A DNA stretch of 6,084 nt, taken from positions 1 to 6,084 of the forward strand of contig JBCCZC010000365.1 in NCBI GenBank assembly GCA_039188505.1. Reading direction: 5' to 3'. This stretch comes from JBCCZC01 sp039188505. GTDB taxonomy: Bacteria > Pseudomonadota > Gammaproteobacteria > Xanthomonadales > SZUA-38. Both the position numbers and the translations under genes were made by a program. Of this stretch, positions 1 through 5,660 are shown piece by piece. Below the pieces are notes generated by a model that was given only the letters and a program-made list of their open reading frames with translations, ran no database searches and was not told the origin of the DNA. Within the stretch, counting starts at the first letter, position 1, and every line of letters starts with the position of its first letter.

Positions 1-207
1 ATCGCTTCGCAGATGGGCGGCGTGAGCCCCCGGGAATTCATGCGGGCGAAGGATGCCGAGAAGGCGGGCCTCGGCGAGAACGCGTCCGACGACGAGGTGT
101 TTGCGGCGATGGCGGAGAATCCCCGCCTGATCCAGCGTCCGATCGGCATCAACGGCGGCAAAGCCGTGGTCGGGCGGCCCAACGATCGCCTGCTCGAGAT
201 CGCCTGA
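1..207 (+). CDS. arsC: Arsenate reductase (ArsC family, glutaredoxin-dependent type), C-terminal part
   Basis: The reading frame is open from the left edge, so the start and the N-terminal catalytic cysteine lie outside the window. The visible 68 residues match the C-terminal half of thioredoxin-fold ArsC proteins (usually about 115 residues), which reduce arsenate to arsenite with glutathione and glutaredoxin in the cytoplasm. The segment PRLIQRPI followed by VVGRP is the family signature. By comparison with plasmid R773 ArsC, the arginines at fragment residues 15 (FMRAK), 46 (QRPI) and 59 (GRP) correspond to Arg60, Arg94 and Arg107, which bind the oxyanion. The 13-residue spacing between the last two matches exactly. 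YffB/Spx-like ArsC-fold proteins share this C-terminus, so true arsenate activity is not proven without the N-terminal part. The gene ends 5 bp before the stop of the convergent cupin gene. Confidence 0.85.
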   Translation: MASQMGGVSPREFMRAKDAEKAGLGENASDDEVFAAMAENPRLIQRPIGINGGKAVVGRPNDRLLEIA

Positions 208-212
208 GGCAA

Positions 213-590
213 TCAGCCCGCCGCAGCAGGCGGTGGCACCTCGCGGTAGGCCTCGGGTCGGAATCGGGGCGTACAGATCGCGAGGAAGATCAGGTCGACC
301 TCACCCGTGCTCGTGATGCGCTGCGGTTCGAACGGCGCGATGACGATGACATCGCCCGGCGCAACGTCCACCGGCTCGGCTTGCCCGATCTCGACGCGTC
401 CGGTTCCCGCGAGGATGACGTACCGCTCGGTGATGCCGTCGAGCGCATGCCAACGGGTCGTCCCGCCGGCCGGCACCCGAGCCCGCGCGATCGAAGCCGC
501 CGGGTCCTCCGGCAGGTTCGACCACTCCGTGATCCAGCAGCCTTCCCGGAACCACGTCTCGGGCTGCGCCTCGCCGCGGCGGACGATCAT
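213..590 (-). CDS. Small single-domain cupin protein
   Basis: This encodes 125 residues, starting at the ATG at 588-590. That ATG overlaps the stop of the upstream two-TM gene as ATGA. The frame stays open upstream to 869, but that extension is low-complexity Arg/Gly-rich shadow coding, and the cupin fold begins near the chosen start. Cupin motif 1 is visible around residues 43-62 (G43, H48, E55, Y57, G62) and motif 2 around 78-92 (PGD, P86, PQRI). The ending FLAICTPRF is typical of a widespread group of small cupins related to mannose-6-phosphate isomerase-like proteins. Motif 1 has HAL instead of HxH, and motif 2 has Arg91 where His usually sits, so metal binding is doubtful. It may bind a ligand rather than catalyse. 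No Shine-Dalgarno sequence is visible, so translation probably depends on reinitiation. It is the last gene of a four-gene unit. Family assignment is firm; function is unknown. Confidence 0.85.
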   Translation of the reverse strand: MIVRRGEAQPETWFREGCWITEWSNLPEDPAASIARARVPAGGTTRWHALDGITERYVILAGTGRVEIGQAEPVDVAPGDVIVIAPFEPQRITSTGEVDLIFLAICTPRFRPEAYREVPPPAAAG

Positions 591-829
591 CCGCGGCCGC
601 GCAGGCGCCGGAATCCGCGCTGGATACAGCGCCACTCGGCGCCCGCGGCCTTGCTGCTGATCGCGGCACCGTCCAGCAGCATATGGGTCATGAACCAGCC
701 CGCCACCAGCAGCGGATTCAAGGCGCCGTAGGCGTCGGCCTCTGCGATTGTGGCCGCGGCGATCATCAGGGAGGCCCAGATGATCGCGTTGACGATCGCC
801 AGGGCACCGGCACTCAGTGATTTCTTCAT
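587..829 (-). CDS. Small two-TM membrane protein, unknown function
   Basis: This encodes 80 residues, starting at the ATG at 827-829, which overlaps the stop of the XRE regulator gene as ATGA. After a short positively charged start (MKKS), a first hydrophobic helix spans about residues 8-29 and a second about 35-55. The C-terminal 20 residues are rich in Arg (RGFRRLRGRG), which suggests a cytoplasmic tail and both ends inside. I recognise no family. A weak purine run (AGAGAAAA) lies a few bases upstream of the start. The 4-bp overlaps at both ends, in phase with the flanking genes, are the best evidence that it is translated. Its position between a DNA-binding regulator and a cupin suggests a role in the same response, but that is inference only. 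Confidence 0.75.
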   Translation of the reverse strand: MKKSLSAGALAIVNAIIWASLMIAAATIAEADAYGALNPLLVAGWFMTHMLLDGAAISSKAAGAEWRCIQRGFRRLRGRG

Positions 830-1035
830 GGGTTTTCTCTAAGTTCGTCGGGGAAGAAGATGTCTTCAATGGCCTGGTCGAACAGGCGTGCGATGCGAAA
901 CGCCAGCGGCAGGCTCGGGTCGTACTTGCCCTTCTCCAAGGCGATAACGGTCTGCCGAGACACGTCGAGCCGGCGCGCGAGATCCTCCTGGGTCCAGTCC
1001 CGCTCGGCGCGGAGCACCTTCAGGCGGTTTCTCAT
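826..1035 (-). CDS. XRE-family HTH transcriptional regulator (small, YozG-like)
   Basis: This encodes a 69-residue protein that is almost only a Cro/C1-type helix-turn-helix. Residues 15-36 (TQEDLARRLDVSRQTV, then ALEKGK) form the HTH, followed by the typical PSLPLAFRIARLF and IEDIFFPDE segments. This matches the short single-domain XRE regulators (YozG-like) that often sit beside genes for small integral membrane proteins. It should bind an operator as a dimer in the cytoplasm. The start ATG at 1033-1035 overlaps the stop of the four-TM gene as ATGA. A GGAG lies about 15 bases upstream, too far to be a good ribosome site, so translational coupling is likely. The palindrome at 1495-1506 over the operon's predicted transcription start is a candidate autoregulatory operator. 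The HTH call is very firm; the target is inferred. Confidence 0.95.
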   Translation of the reverse strand: MRNRLKVLRAERDWTQEDLARRLDVSRQTVIALEKGKYDPSLPLAFRIARLFDQAIEDIFFPDELRENP

Positions 1036-1463
1036 AGGAACTGCCGCCGGCTCCAGGCGGACCCGATCGCATAGGCCGCGATCATCACCATCGGCTGGAA
1101 CTCGCTGACCGGGTCCACGTCGACGCCGAGGGCGCCCAGCAGCGACAGCCCGGGCCAGATGACGAAGCCAGCAAGGACGGCGAGCGCCAGCGCCTGAAGC
1201 TCGATGAGCCGCTGCATCTCATCGGCGTGCTTCAGGTAGTGGACGAAGGCCAGGACCGCCATGACGGCCAGGATCGACGGGAGCAATGCGACTGCGATGG
1301 CGACCGGCCCGATCGTCAACCGCTCCCCGGTAACCAGCCACGCGCAGCCCACGTAGCTCAGCGCCCATGCGCCGAGGCTCATCAGGTAGCGGCGACTGTT
1401 GCGTCGATCGCGTTCGCTGACGGCGCCGCATTCGCCGGAAAGAAAGAGGAAGCGCTTGGCCAT
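1032..1463 (-). CDS. Four-TM membrane protein partnered with the XRE regulator
   Basis: This encodes 143 residues, the first gene of the leftward unit. Predicted membrane helices lie at about 27-45, 51-74, 88-111 and 122-137. Between helices 2 and 3 is a polar segment, HADEMQRLIELQ (residues 79-90), with the DE-x-QR pattern I associate with small membrane proteins found next to short XRE regulators in proteobacteria. The N-terminal 26 residues are charged and probably cytoplasmic. The ATG at 1461-1463 has no clear Shine-Dalgarno. The next in-frame ATG (residue 28) would start inside helix 1 and also lacks one, so I kept the upstream start. The 4-bp overlap with the regulator gene and the promoter at 1509-1537 support co-expression. 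A role in controlling the regulator's activity is plausible but inferred. No enzymatic motif is visible. Confidence 0.85.
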   Translation of the reverse strand: MAKRFLFLSGECGAVSERDRRNSRRYLMSLGAWALSYVGCAWLVTGERLTIGPVAIAVALLPSILAVMAVLAFVHYLKHADEMQRLIELQALALAVLAGFVIWPGLSLLGALGVDVDPVSEFQPMVMIAAYAIGSAWSRRQFL

Positions 1464-1494
1464 GGAAAGCAGCCTGTTCTAAATGTTAAGGGTA

Positions 1495-1506
1495 GTTGAC
1501 TTCAAC
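1495..1506. promoter_or_regulatory. Candidate operator palindrome GTTGA-CT-TCAAC
   Basis: This is an inverted repeat with 5-base arms and a 2-base centre. It lies just downstream of the -10 box and covers the predicted transcription start of the leftward operon. A third copy of the half-site, GTTGAC read on the minus strand, lies at 1534-1539 and overlaps the -35 box. A dimeric XRE regulator encoded by the operon is the natural candidate ligand. Binding here would block initiation. The arms are short, so chance cannot be excluded. Confidence 0.4.
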
Positions 1507-1508
1507 AG

Positions 1509-1537
1509 AGAGTATGCATTCCTTTTCAAAATGTCAA
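1509..1537 (-). promoter_or_regulatory. Sigma70-type promoter of the four-gene leftward operon
   Basis: On the minus strand the -35 box is a perfect TTGACA (1532-1537). After a 17-base spacer comes TACTCT (1509-1514), a -10 with three of six consensus bases including the key TA...T positions. Transcription would start near 1502, giving a leader of about 40 bases before the four-TM gene. The box lies in an AT-rich stretch (about 1475-1552) that contrasts with the GC-rich surroundings, as expected for a promoter. No equally good promoter is seen for the divergent sfsA. Confidence 0.65.
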
Positions 1538-1602
1538 CTTAGCTTTACTTCAGCCGCCAACCTTCACTGCGTCCATGCGCGAGGCGCACTAGCTTCCGCG
1601 CC

Positions 1603-2391
1603 ATGCTGATTCCCCATCTCCAGCCGCTCCACGAGTGCCGGTTCGTTGCCCGCTTCGACCGCTTCATTGCCGACGTCGAGTTCGAGGACGGCACGGTCGT
1701 GAAGAGCCATTGCGTCAATCCGGGCCGCATGGAGGGCCTCGTGCGCCCCGGTGCCCGGGTCTGGGTGTCCGCGGCGCCACCGAAGAGCAAGCGCAAGCTG
1801 CGATGGACCTTGGAGCTCATGGAGCTCGACGGCCGCTATGTCGGTGCGAACACGGTGGTTCCCAATCGGATCGCCGAGGAGCTGGTAAGGGCTCGCCTTG
1901 TACCGGGCCTGAAGCGCTGGCAGACGGTGCAGCGCGAGGTCAAGTACGGCGATAACTCCCGCATCGATCTGCTCCTGCGCGGCACCCGTTCGGAGCATCT
2001 TGTCGAGGTGAAGAACTGCCACCTCGTCTACCCCGATCGCTGCGCCTACTTTCCGGACTCGGTGTCGGAACGCGCCGCCAAGCATCTCAGGGAGCTGATT
2101 CGGGAAGTCGAGGCCGGTCGCCGGGCGACGGTCCTCTTCGTGCTCCAGCGTACCGACGGCAGGGCGCTTCGACCGAGCCGGCTCCACGATCCGGCCTTCG
2201 CCGATGCAGCCGTGGACGCGGGCGCCGCGGGGGTGAAGTTCCGCGCAGCCCAGGTCGACCCGACGCCTGAGGGTTTTCGCTTCGTGCGGATGATTCCAGT
2301 GGACCTCGAGGCGTACGACGTCGAGGCGATTGCGCCCTATCGCAAGGCGCTCGATCCGTGGTCCGGCTGGCGCCGGCGCGGCCCCGTCTGA
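1603..2391 (+). CDS. sfsA: SfsA family DNA/RNA nuclease (sugar fermentation stimulation protein A homologue)
   Basis: This encodes 262 residues, against 234 in E. coli SfsA; the extra length is at the C-terminus. SfsA has an N-terminal OB-like domain and a C-terminal PD-(D/E)xK nuclease-like domain, and was first named for effects on maltose gene expression. Visible motifs are HCVNPGRMEG (36-45), SKRKL (62-66), GANTVVPNR (81-89), EVKYGDNSRIDLLL (112-125), VEVKNC (134-139) and YFPDSVSERAAKHLREL (149-165). Asp122 and the Glu135-Val-Lys137 pair are the likely nuclease residues. The segment NCHLVYPD after the lysine differs from the E. coli sequence and marks a separate subgroup. No in-frame alternative start exists between the TAG at 1540 and this ATG. 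The ribosome site is weak. The gene diverges from the four-gene operon and converges with the lipoprotein gene. Confidence 0.95.
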   Translation: MLIPHLQPLHECRFVARFDRFIADVEFEDGTVVKSHCVNPGRMEGLVRPGARVWVSAAPPKSKRKLRWTLELMELDGRYVGANTVVPNRIAEELVRARLVPGLKRWQTVQREVKYGDNSRIDLLLRGTRSEHLVEVKNCHLVYPDRCAYFPDSVSERAAKHLRELIREVEAGRRATVLFVLQRTDGRALRPSRLHDPAFADAAVDAGAAGVKFRAAQVDPTPEGFRFVRMIPVDLEAYDVEAIAPYRKALDPWSGWRRRGPV

Positions 2392-2406
2392 CGTCGCAGG
2401 CTAGAG

Positions 2407-2856
2407 CTAGATCGGACGGACCCGCGTCGAGCGACCGCTGCTCAGGACCCGGACGCGTTCGCCGACGGCAAAGCGCTCCTCGAGGTCCTGCACCACCGCG
2501 ATGACGCGCCCGCCGTCGAGTTCGATCATGAGTTCCTGACCCTCCTCGGCGGTCACCGCCTTCTCGATGGCCCGGCCCGCAACCGCGCCGGCCACACCAC
2601 CGACAGCGCCCGCAACGTCCCGGCCACTGCCGCCGCCGACGGTGCGGCCCGCCTCGCGCCCGATGGCCGCGCCACCAATCGTGCCGACGATGCCGTAGTC
2701 GCCTTCGAGGGTCACGAGCTCGACGGACACGACGCGCCCGGTCTTCACGTGCCAGGCAGTCCGATTCGCGTGACCGGGATAGGTCACGGCGTGACGGGGC
2801 GCGCAGGCTGCGAGTAGCGCTAGAACGAGGATGATGAGGGTCAGGCGTGCGGCCAT
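2407..2856 (-). CDS. Glycine-zipper outer-membrane lipoprotein (SlyB / 17 kDa antigen-like)
   Basis: This encodes 149 residues. The signal peptide ends in a lipobox LAAC, so Cys18 would be lipidated. Residue +2 is Ala, not Asp, which fits Lol-dependent sorting to the outer membrane. A glycine zipper spans about 55-94, with repeated GxxxG spacing (GTIGGAAIG, GAVGGVAGAVAG). The C-terminal part (105-149), with LMIELDGGRVIAVVQ and VGERVRVLSS, matches the SlyB-type ending. SlyB-like proteins contribute to outer-membrane integrity and are often under PhoP/Mg2+ control in enterobacteria; that control is not visible here. The frame stays open far upstream, to 3441. The start at 2854-2856 is fixed by the signal peptide and a strong GGAGG seven bases upstream. 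The gene is convergent with sfsA (15 bp between stops) and divergent from the MAPEG gene. Confidence 0.92.
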   Translation of the reverse strand: MAARLTLIILVLALLAACAPRHAVTYPGHANRTAWHVKTGRVVSVELVTLEGDYGIVGTIGGAAIGREAGRTVGGGSGRDVAGAVGGVAGAVAGRAIEKAVTAEEGQELMIELDGGRVIAVVQDLEERFAVGERVRVLSSGRSTRVRPI

Positions 2857-2863
2857 GGGAAGT

Positions 2864-2868
2864 CCTCC
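2864..2868 (-). promoter_or_regulatory. Ribosome binding site of the lipoprotein gene
   Basis: GGAGG on the minus strand lies seven bases before the ATG. It decides the start at 2856 over the much longer open frame that continues upstream. Confidence 0.85.
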
Positions 2869-2956
2869 AAGCAGGTGGTCACACGTCCGGCAACGCACGA
2901 GGCGGCGAACGGTTGACTCCGGAGCGTTCCCCGACCACGCTGCCCGTCCGTCGTCC

Positions 2957-2965
2957 GAGGAAGGA
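2957..2965 (+). promoter_or_regulatory. Ribosome binding site of the MAPEG gene
   Basis: The purine run GAGGAAGGA ends eight bases before the ATG at 2974 and supports that start. The rest of the 117-bp divergent gap between the lipoprotein and MAPEG genes shows no convincing promoter. A TTGACT at 2913-2918 lacks a matching -10. Confidence 0.75.
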
Positions 2966-2973
2966 ATCCGAAC

Positions 2974-3363
2974 ATGCCGATCGAACTGAAAGTGCTGGGC
3001 TACGCGGCCCTGCTGCAGGTGGTGCAGTACCTGCTGATGGCGGTTCCGGTGAATCTCCAACTGGGTCCCCGCGTCACCGCCGGCCCCCGCGACGAACCGT
3101 TCGTGCTCACGGGCCAGGCAGGACGCCTCCTGCGCGCTCTCGACAACCACTTCGAAGGTCTCATCCTGTTCACGATCGCGGTGCTCGTGGTCGTCCTCGG
3201 TGACCAGGGCAGCGAGTTCACGGCGACCTGCGCGTGGGTCTACCTGGTGGCGCGGGTTCTCTTCATTCCGGCGTACATGTCCGGCGTCTTTCTGCTGCGG
3301 TCGCTCATCTGGATGGTCGGCTTTGCGGCAACGGCGCTGATGTTGGTCTCGGCGCTGCTCTAA
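2974..3363 (+). CDS. MAPEG family membrane protein
   Basis: This encodes 129 residues with four hydrophobic helices at about 5-25, 60-76, 82-98 and 105-127. MAPEG proteins are integral membrane proteins of the microsomal glutathione S-transferase superfamily. The characteristic motif between helix 1 and 2 is present as R54-A-L-D-N58-H-F-E61, matching the Arg-x3-Asn-x2-Glu pattern that contacts glutathione in eukaryotic members. The later VARVLFIPAYMSG segment (92-104) and the arginine near 109 (LLRS) are also family-typical. Bacterial members are mostly uncharacterised, so glutathione-dependent activity is inferred. The start is supported by a good ribosome site. The TolB/TPR gene follows 83 bp downstream on the same strand and may be co-transcribed. 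No clear terminator lies between them. Confidence 0.92.
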   Translation: MPIELKVLGYAALLQVVQYLLMAVPVNLQLGPRVTAGPRDEPFVLTGQAGRLLRALDNHFEGLILFTIAVLVVVLGDQGSEFTATCAWVYLVARVLFIPAYMSGVFLLRSLIWMVGFAATALMLVSALL

Positions 3364-3434
3364 TCGACTCGCCGCCGTGACCATGGCCAGTTGATTCCCC
3401 CGGCCAATCCGGCCACGATGGCGCGCAGTCCGTC

Positions 3435-3438
3435 GAGG
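3435..3438 (+). promoter_or_regulatory. Ribosome binding site of the TolB/TPR gene
   Basis: GAGG lies eight bases before the ATG at 3447. The start is also supported by the conserved N-terminus, LEELKRRNVFRVA, directly after it. Confidence 0.6.
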
Positions 3439-3446
3439 CACCCACG

Positions 3447-5648
3447 ATGAGCCAGATTCTCGAGGAGCTGAAACGACGCAACGTCTTTCGGGTCGCGATC
3501 TTCTACGTCGTGGCGTCGTGGCTCGTGCTGCAGGTCGGCGACCTCCTCTTCGATCTCATGGGCCTGCCCGACTGGAGCCTGCGGATCGTCCTTGGCGTCC
3601 TGGTCCTCGCCTTTCCCATCGTGGTGATCTTTGCCTGGGCCTTCGAGATCACGCCCGATGGGATCAAGCGCGAACGCGATGTCGATCGCAGCCAGTCCAT
3701 CACCACGGAGACCGGCCGCAAGCTCGAACTCAGCACGATCGTCCTGCTGCTGATCGTCGGTGGGCTGCTGATCTACCAGCAGTTTCTCGCATCCCCGGCG
3801 CCCGCGCCGGCGACCATTGCCTCGGAGCCGGAGCCCGCAGCGCCGGAACCGCGCACGGCCGGGGCGCCACCCGATGACCTGACCCTCGCCGTCCTGCCGT
3901 TCCGCAACATCTCGGGTGACGACGAGAACGAGTACTTCGTCGACGGCCTCAGCGAGGAGCTCATGAACATGCTCGCGGGGATCGAGTCGCTGCGCGTGGC
4001 CGCCCGGACCTCGGCTTTCTCCTTCAAGGGCAAGGACGTCAAGGTGCAGGAGATCGGTCGGGAGCTGCAGGTGGGTCACGTGCTCGAAGGCAGCTTGCGG
4101 AAAGCAGGAAACCGCATCCGCGTCTCGGCGCAGCTCATCCAGACCACGGACGGATTCCAGCTCTGGTCCGAGACCTTCGACCGGGAGCTCGACGACGTCT
4201 TCGCGCTGCAGGACGAGATCGCCAGCAACGTGGCGGATGCCCTGCGCGTGGAACTGCTGGGTGAAGCTGCTTCGCCCAATGGCCCCGATCCCGCTGCCTT
4301 CGACCGGTACCTCGCGGGACGCTTCCATCTCAGGCAGCTGGCGGCGGGTTCAGCCGAGCGCGCGGTCCAGGAATTCCAGCGGGCCATCGAGATCGACCCC
4401 GACTACGCGGCGGCCTGGGCTGGCCTGGCGGACGCCTACAGAATCGTCGAGGAGTATGCGGGGATGCCGCTGGAGGAATCGAGGACGCTGCAGGAAGAAG
4501 CGATCGAGCGCGCCGAGGCGCTCGATCCCGGCCTGCCGGAGGTGATCACCGCCCGAGCGACGACCATGGCGTTTGGCGGCCGCTTGACCGAGGCGCTCGA
4601 CGAATTCGAGAAGGTGCTGAAGCTGCAGCCGAACAATTCGGACCTCCTGGTGCGGGCCGCCGAGGCCGCTGCGTCGCTTGGTCAGATCAAGCGACACGAT
4701 CGCTGGATTGCGGAGGCCGCCAGGATCGATCCGCTCAACGTGCAGGTCCAGAGCCATGCGGTCGAACTGCTCTACCACGGGGGCGATCTCGACGGGGCCT
4801 GGGCGCGGCTGGCAGAGCTCGAGCGGGACTGGCCGAACGACCCGAACGTGCAGGACGTCGCGATCAATGCGGCGCTCCGGAGTGGTGACGCCGTACGGGG
4901 CCTGAAGCATCTCCAGCGCCTGCATGAACTCCGTCCCCGGGACGTCTTCGCGCATCGCTTCATCCACATGATCTGGAAGTCCCTGGGTGTCGACGACAAC
5001 GCCGACCGTTGGCTTGCGCTAGCGGAGGAGACCGCGCCGGACTCCCGGTACGTGCTCCTCGCACGTGATTTCGAGCTCCGGGTCGACGGTCGCTGGGAAG
5101 AGGCGCGAGACCTCTGGACCCCGATGGTGGAGGCCGGTGACTCCTCCGGCTTTGCGGCCGAGCAACTCGCCGGCGCATTGCTGTACCTCGGCGATATCCC
5201 CGGCGCCGTGGACAGGTATGAGCAGGCCCTCGCGGCCCAGGGTTATCGCCTCGATCAGCCGATCTCCGGGGGCCAGGTCAGCATCGCGATGGGGCTAGCC
5301 TGGGCCTATCTCCAGCTCGACCAGCCGGAGAAGGCGTCGCCACTCCTCGACCGGCTCGAGACGTACCTCGTCCAGACCGACGCGGAATCCGTTCCGCCTT
5401 GCTTCTACTACACGGACTGGGCCGAACTGGAAATGCTCCGGGGGCGGCACGAGGCGGCCATCGAGCGCCTGGGCCGGGCCCTCGATCACGGTTGCTGGGC
5501 GACGGGGTACCTCGAGGCCGCCCTGTACTACGAGCCGCTTCGCGGCACCGAGGCCTTCATCGCGATGAAGGCGCGGTGGACGAAGAGAACAGACGCGCTG
5601 CTCGCAGACGTGCTGGCCGCCGGGTATGGCCTGCCGCCCGGCACGTGA
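3447..5648 (+). CDS. Membrane-anchored TolB-N/FlgO-like domain plus TPR repeat protein
   Basis: This encodes 733 residues. The N-terminus LKRRNVFRVAIFYVVASWLVLQV is a conserved module with two membrane helices (about 16-36 and 44-66). A charged cytoplasmic loop (67-94, including KRERDVDRSQSI) and a third helix (95-112) follow. A Pro/Ala-rich linker (115-143) leads to a TolB-N/FlgO-like domain at about 145-270, with LAVLPFRNISGD, YFVDGLSEEL, VAARTSAFSFKG and HVLEGSLRKAGNRIRVSAQL. The rest is TPR repeats, clearest at about 285-320, 365-398, 568-600 and 655-690. The positive-inside rule places the TolB and TPR parts in the periplasm. Relatives are often labelled adenylate cyclase or CadC-like, but no cyclase, kinase or DNA-binding domain is present here. 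A scaffolding or protein-interaction role is the most that can be inferred. The gene ends 12 bp from the convergent downstream gene. Confidence 0.92.
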   Translation: MSQILEELKRRNVFRVAIFYVVASWLVLQVGDLLFDLMGLPDWSLRIVLGVLVLAFPIVVIFAWAFEITPDGIKRERDVDRSQSITTETGRKLELSTIVLLLIVGGLLIYQQFLASPAPAPATIASEPEPAAPEPRTAGAPPDDLTLAVLPFRNISGDDENEYFVDGLSEELMNMLAGIESLRVAARTSAFSFKGKDVKVQEIGRELQVGHVLEGSLRKAGNRIRVSAQLIQTTDGFQLWSETFDRELDDVFALQDEIASNVADALRVELLGEAASPNGPDPAAFDRYLAGRFHLRQLAAGSAERAVQEFQRAIEIDPDYAAAWAGLADAYRIVEEYAGMPLEESRTLQEEAIERAEALDPGLPEVITARATTMAFGGRLTEALDEFEKVLKLQPNNSDLLVRAAEAAASLGQIKRHDRWIAEAARIDPLNVQVQSHAVELLYHGGDLDGAWARLAELERDWPNDPNVQDVAINAALRSGDAVRGLKHLQRLHELRPRDVFAHRFIHMIWKSLGVDDNADRWLALAEETAPDSRYVLLARDFELRVDGRWEEARDLWTPMVEAGDSSGFAAEQLAGALLYLGDIPGAVDRYEQALAAQGYRLDQPISGGQVSIAMGLAWAYLQLDQPEKASPLLDRLETYLVQTDAESVPPCFYYTDWAELEMLRGRHEAAIERLGRALDHGCWATGYLEAALYYEPLRGTEAFIAMKARWTKRTDALLADVLAAGYGLPPGT

Positions 5649-5660
5649 CCCCAGCCCGGG

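Noticed and set aside
591..869. N-terminal extension of the cupin frame
   Set aside because: It is out of frame with, and overlaps, the two-TM and regulator genes. It is Arg/Gly-rich without structure, and the ATGA start at 590 fits the cupin fold.
1496..1524. TTGACT as a -35 box for sfsA on the plus strand
   Set aside because: At 16-18 base spacing the only -10 candidates are ATTCCT, TTCCTT and TCCTTT, which are too weak to call.
1564..2187. 207-codon open frame antisense to sfsA
   Set aside because: It is a shadow of sfsA with no recognisable domain. The sense strand carries all SfsA motifs.
2400..2410. CTAGAGCTAG at the sfsA/lipoprotein convergent junction
   Set aside because: CTAG is uncommon in many proteobacteria, but the repeat is only ten bases, includes a stop codon and forms no terminator hairpin.
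2907..2929. GAACG...CGTTC inverted repeat with the nested palindrome CTCCGGAG and a TTGACT in the lipoprotein/MAPEG gap
   Set aside because: The two symmetries have different centres, the arms are five bases and no matching -10 is found. This is not enough for an operator or promoter.
2407..3441. 344-codon open frame on the minus strand
   Set aside because: Only its last 149 codons are a real gene (the lipoprotein with signal peptide and GGAGG). The upstream part is antisense to the MAPEG gene, rich in His/Arg/Gln, and resembles no protein family.
3360..4328. 322-codon open frame antisense to the TolB/TPR gene
   Set aside because: It lies opposite a firmly identified coding region. The composition (Asp/Glu/Arg/His-rich, no domain) is typical of antisense shadows in high-GC DNA.
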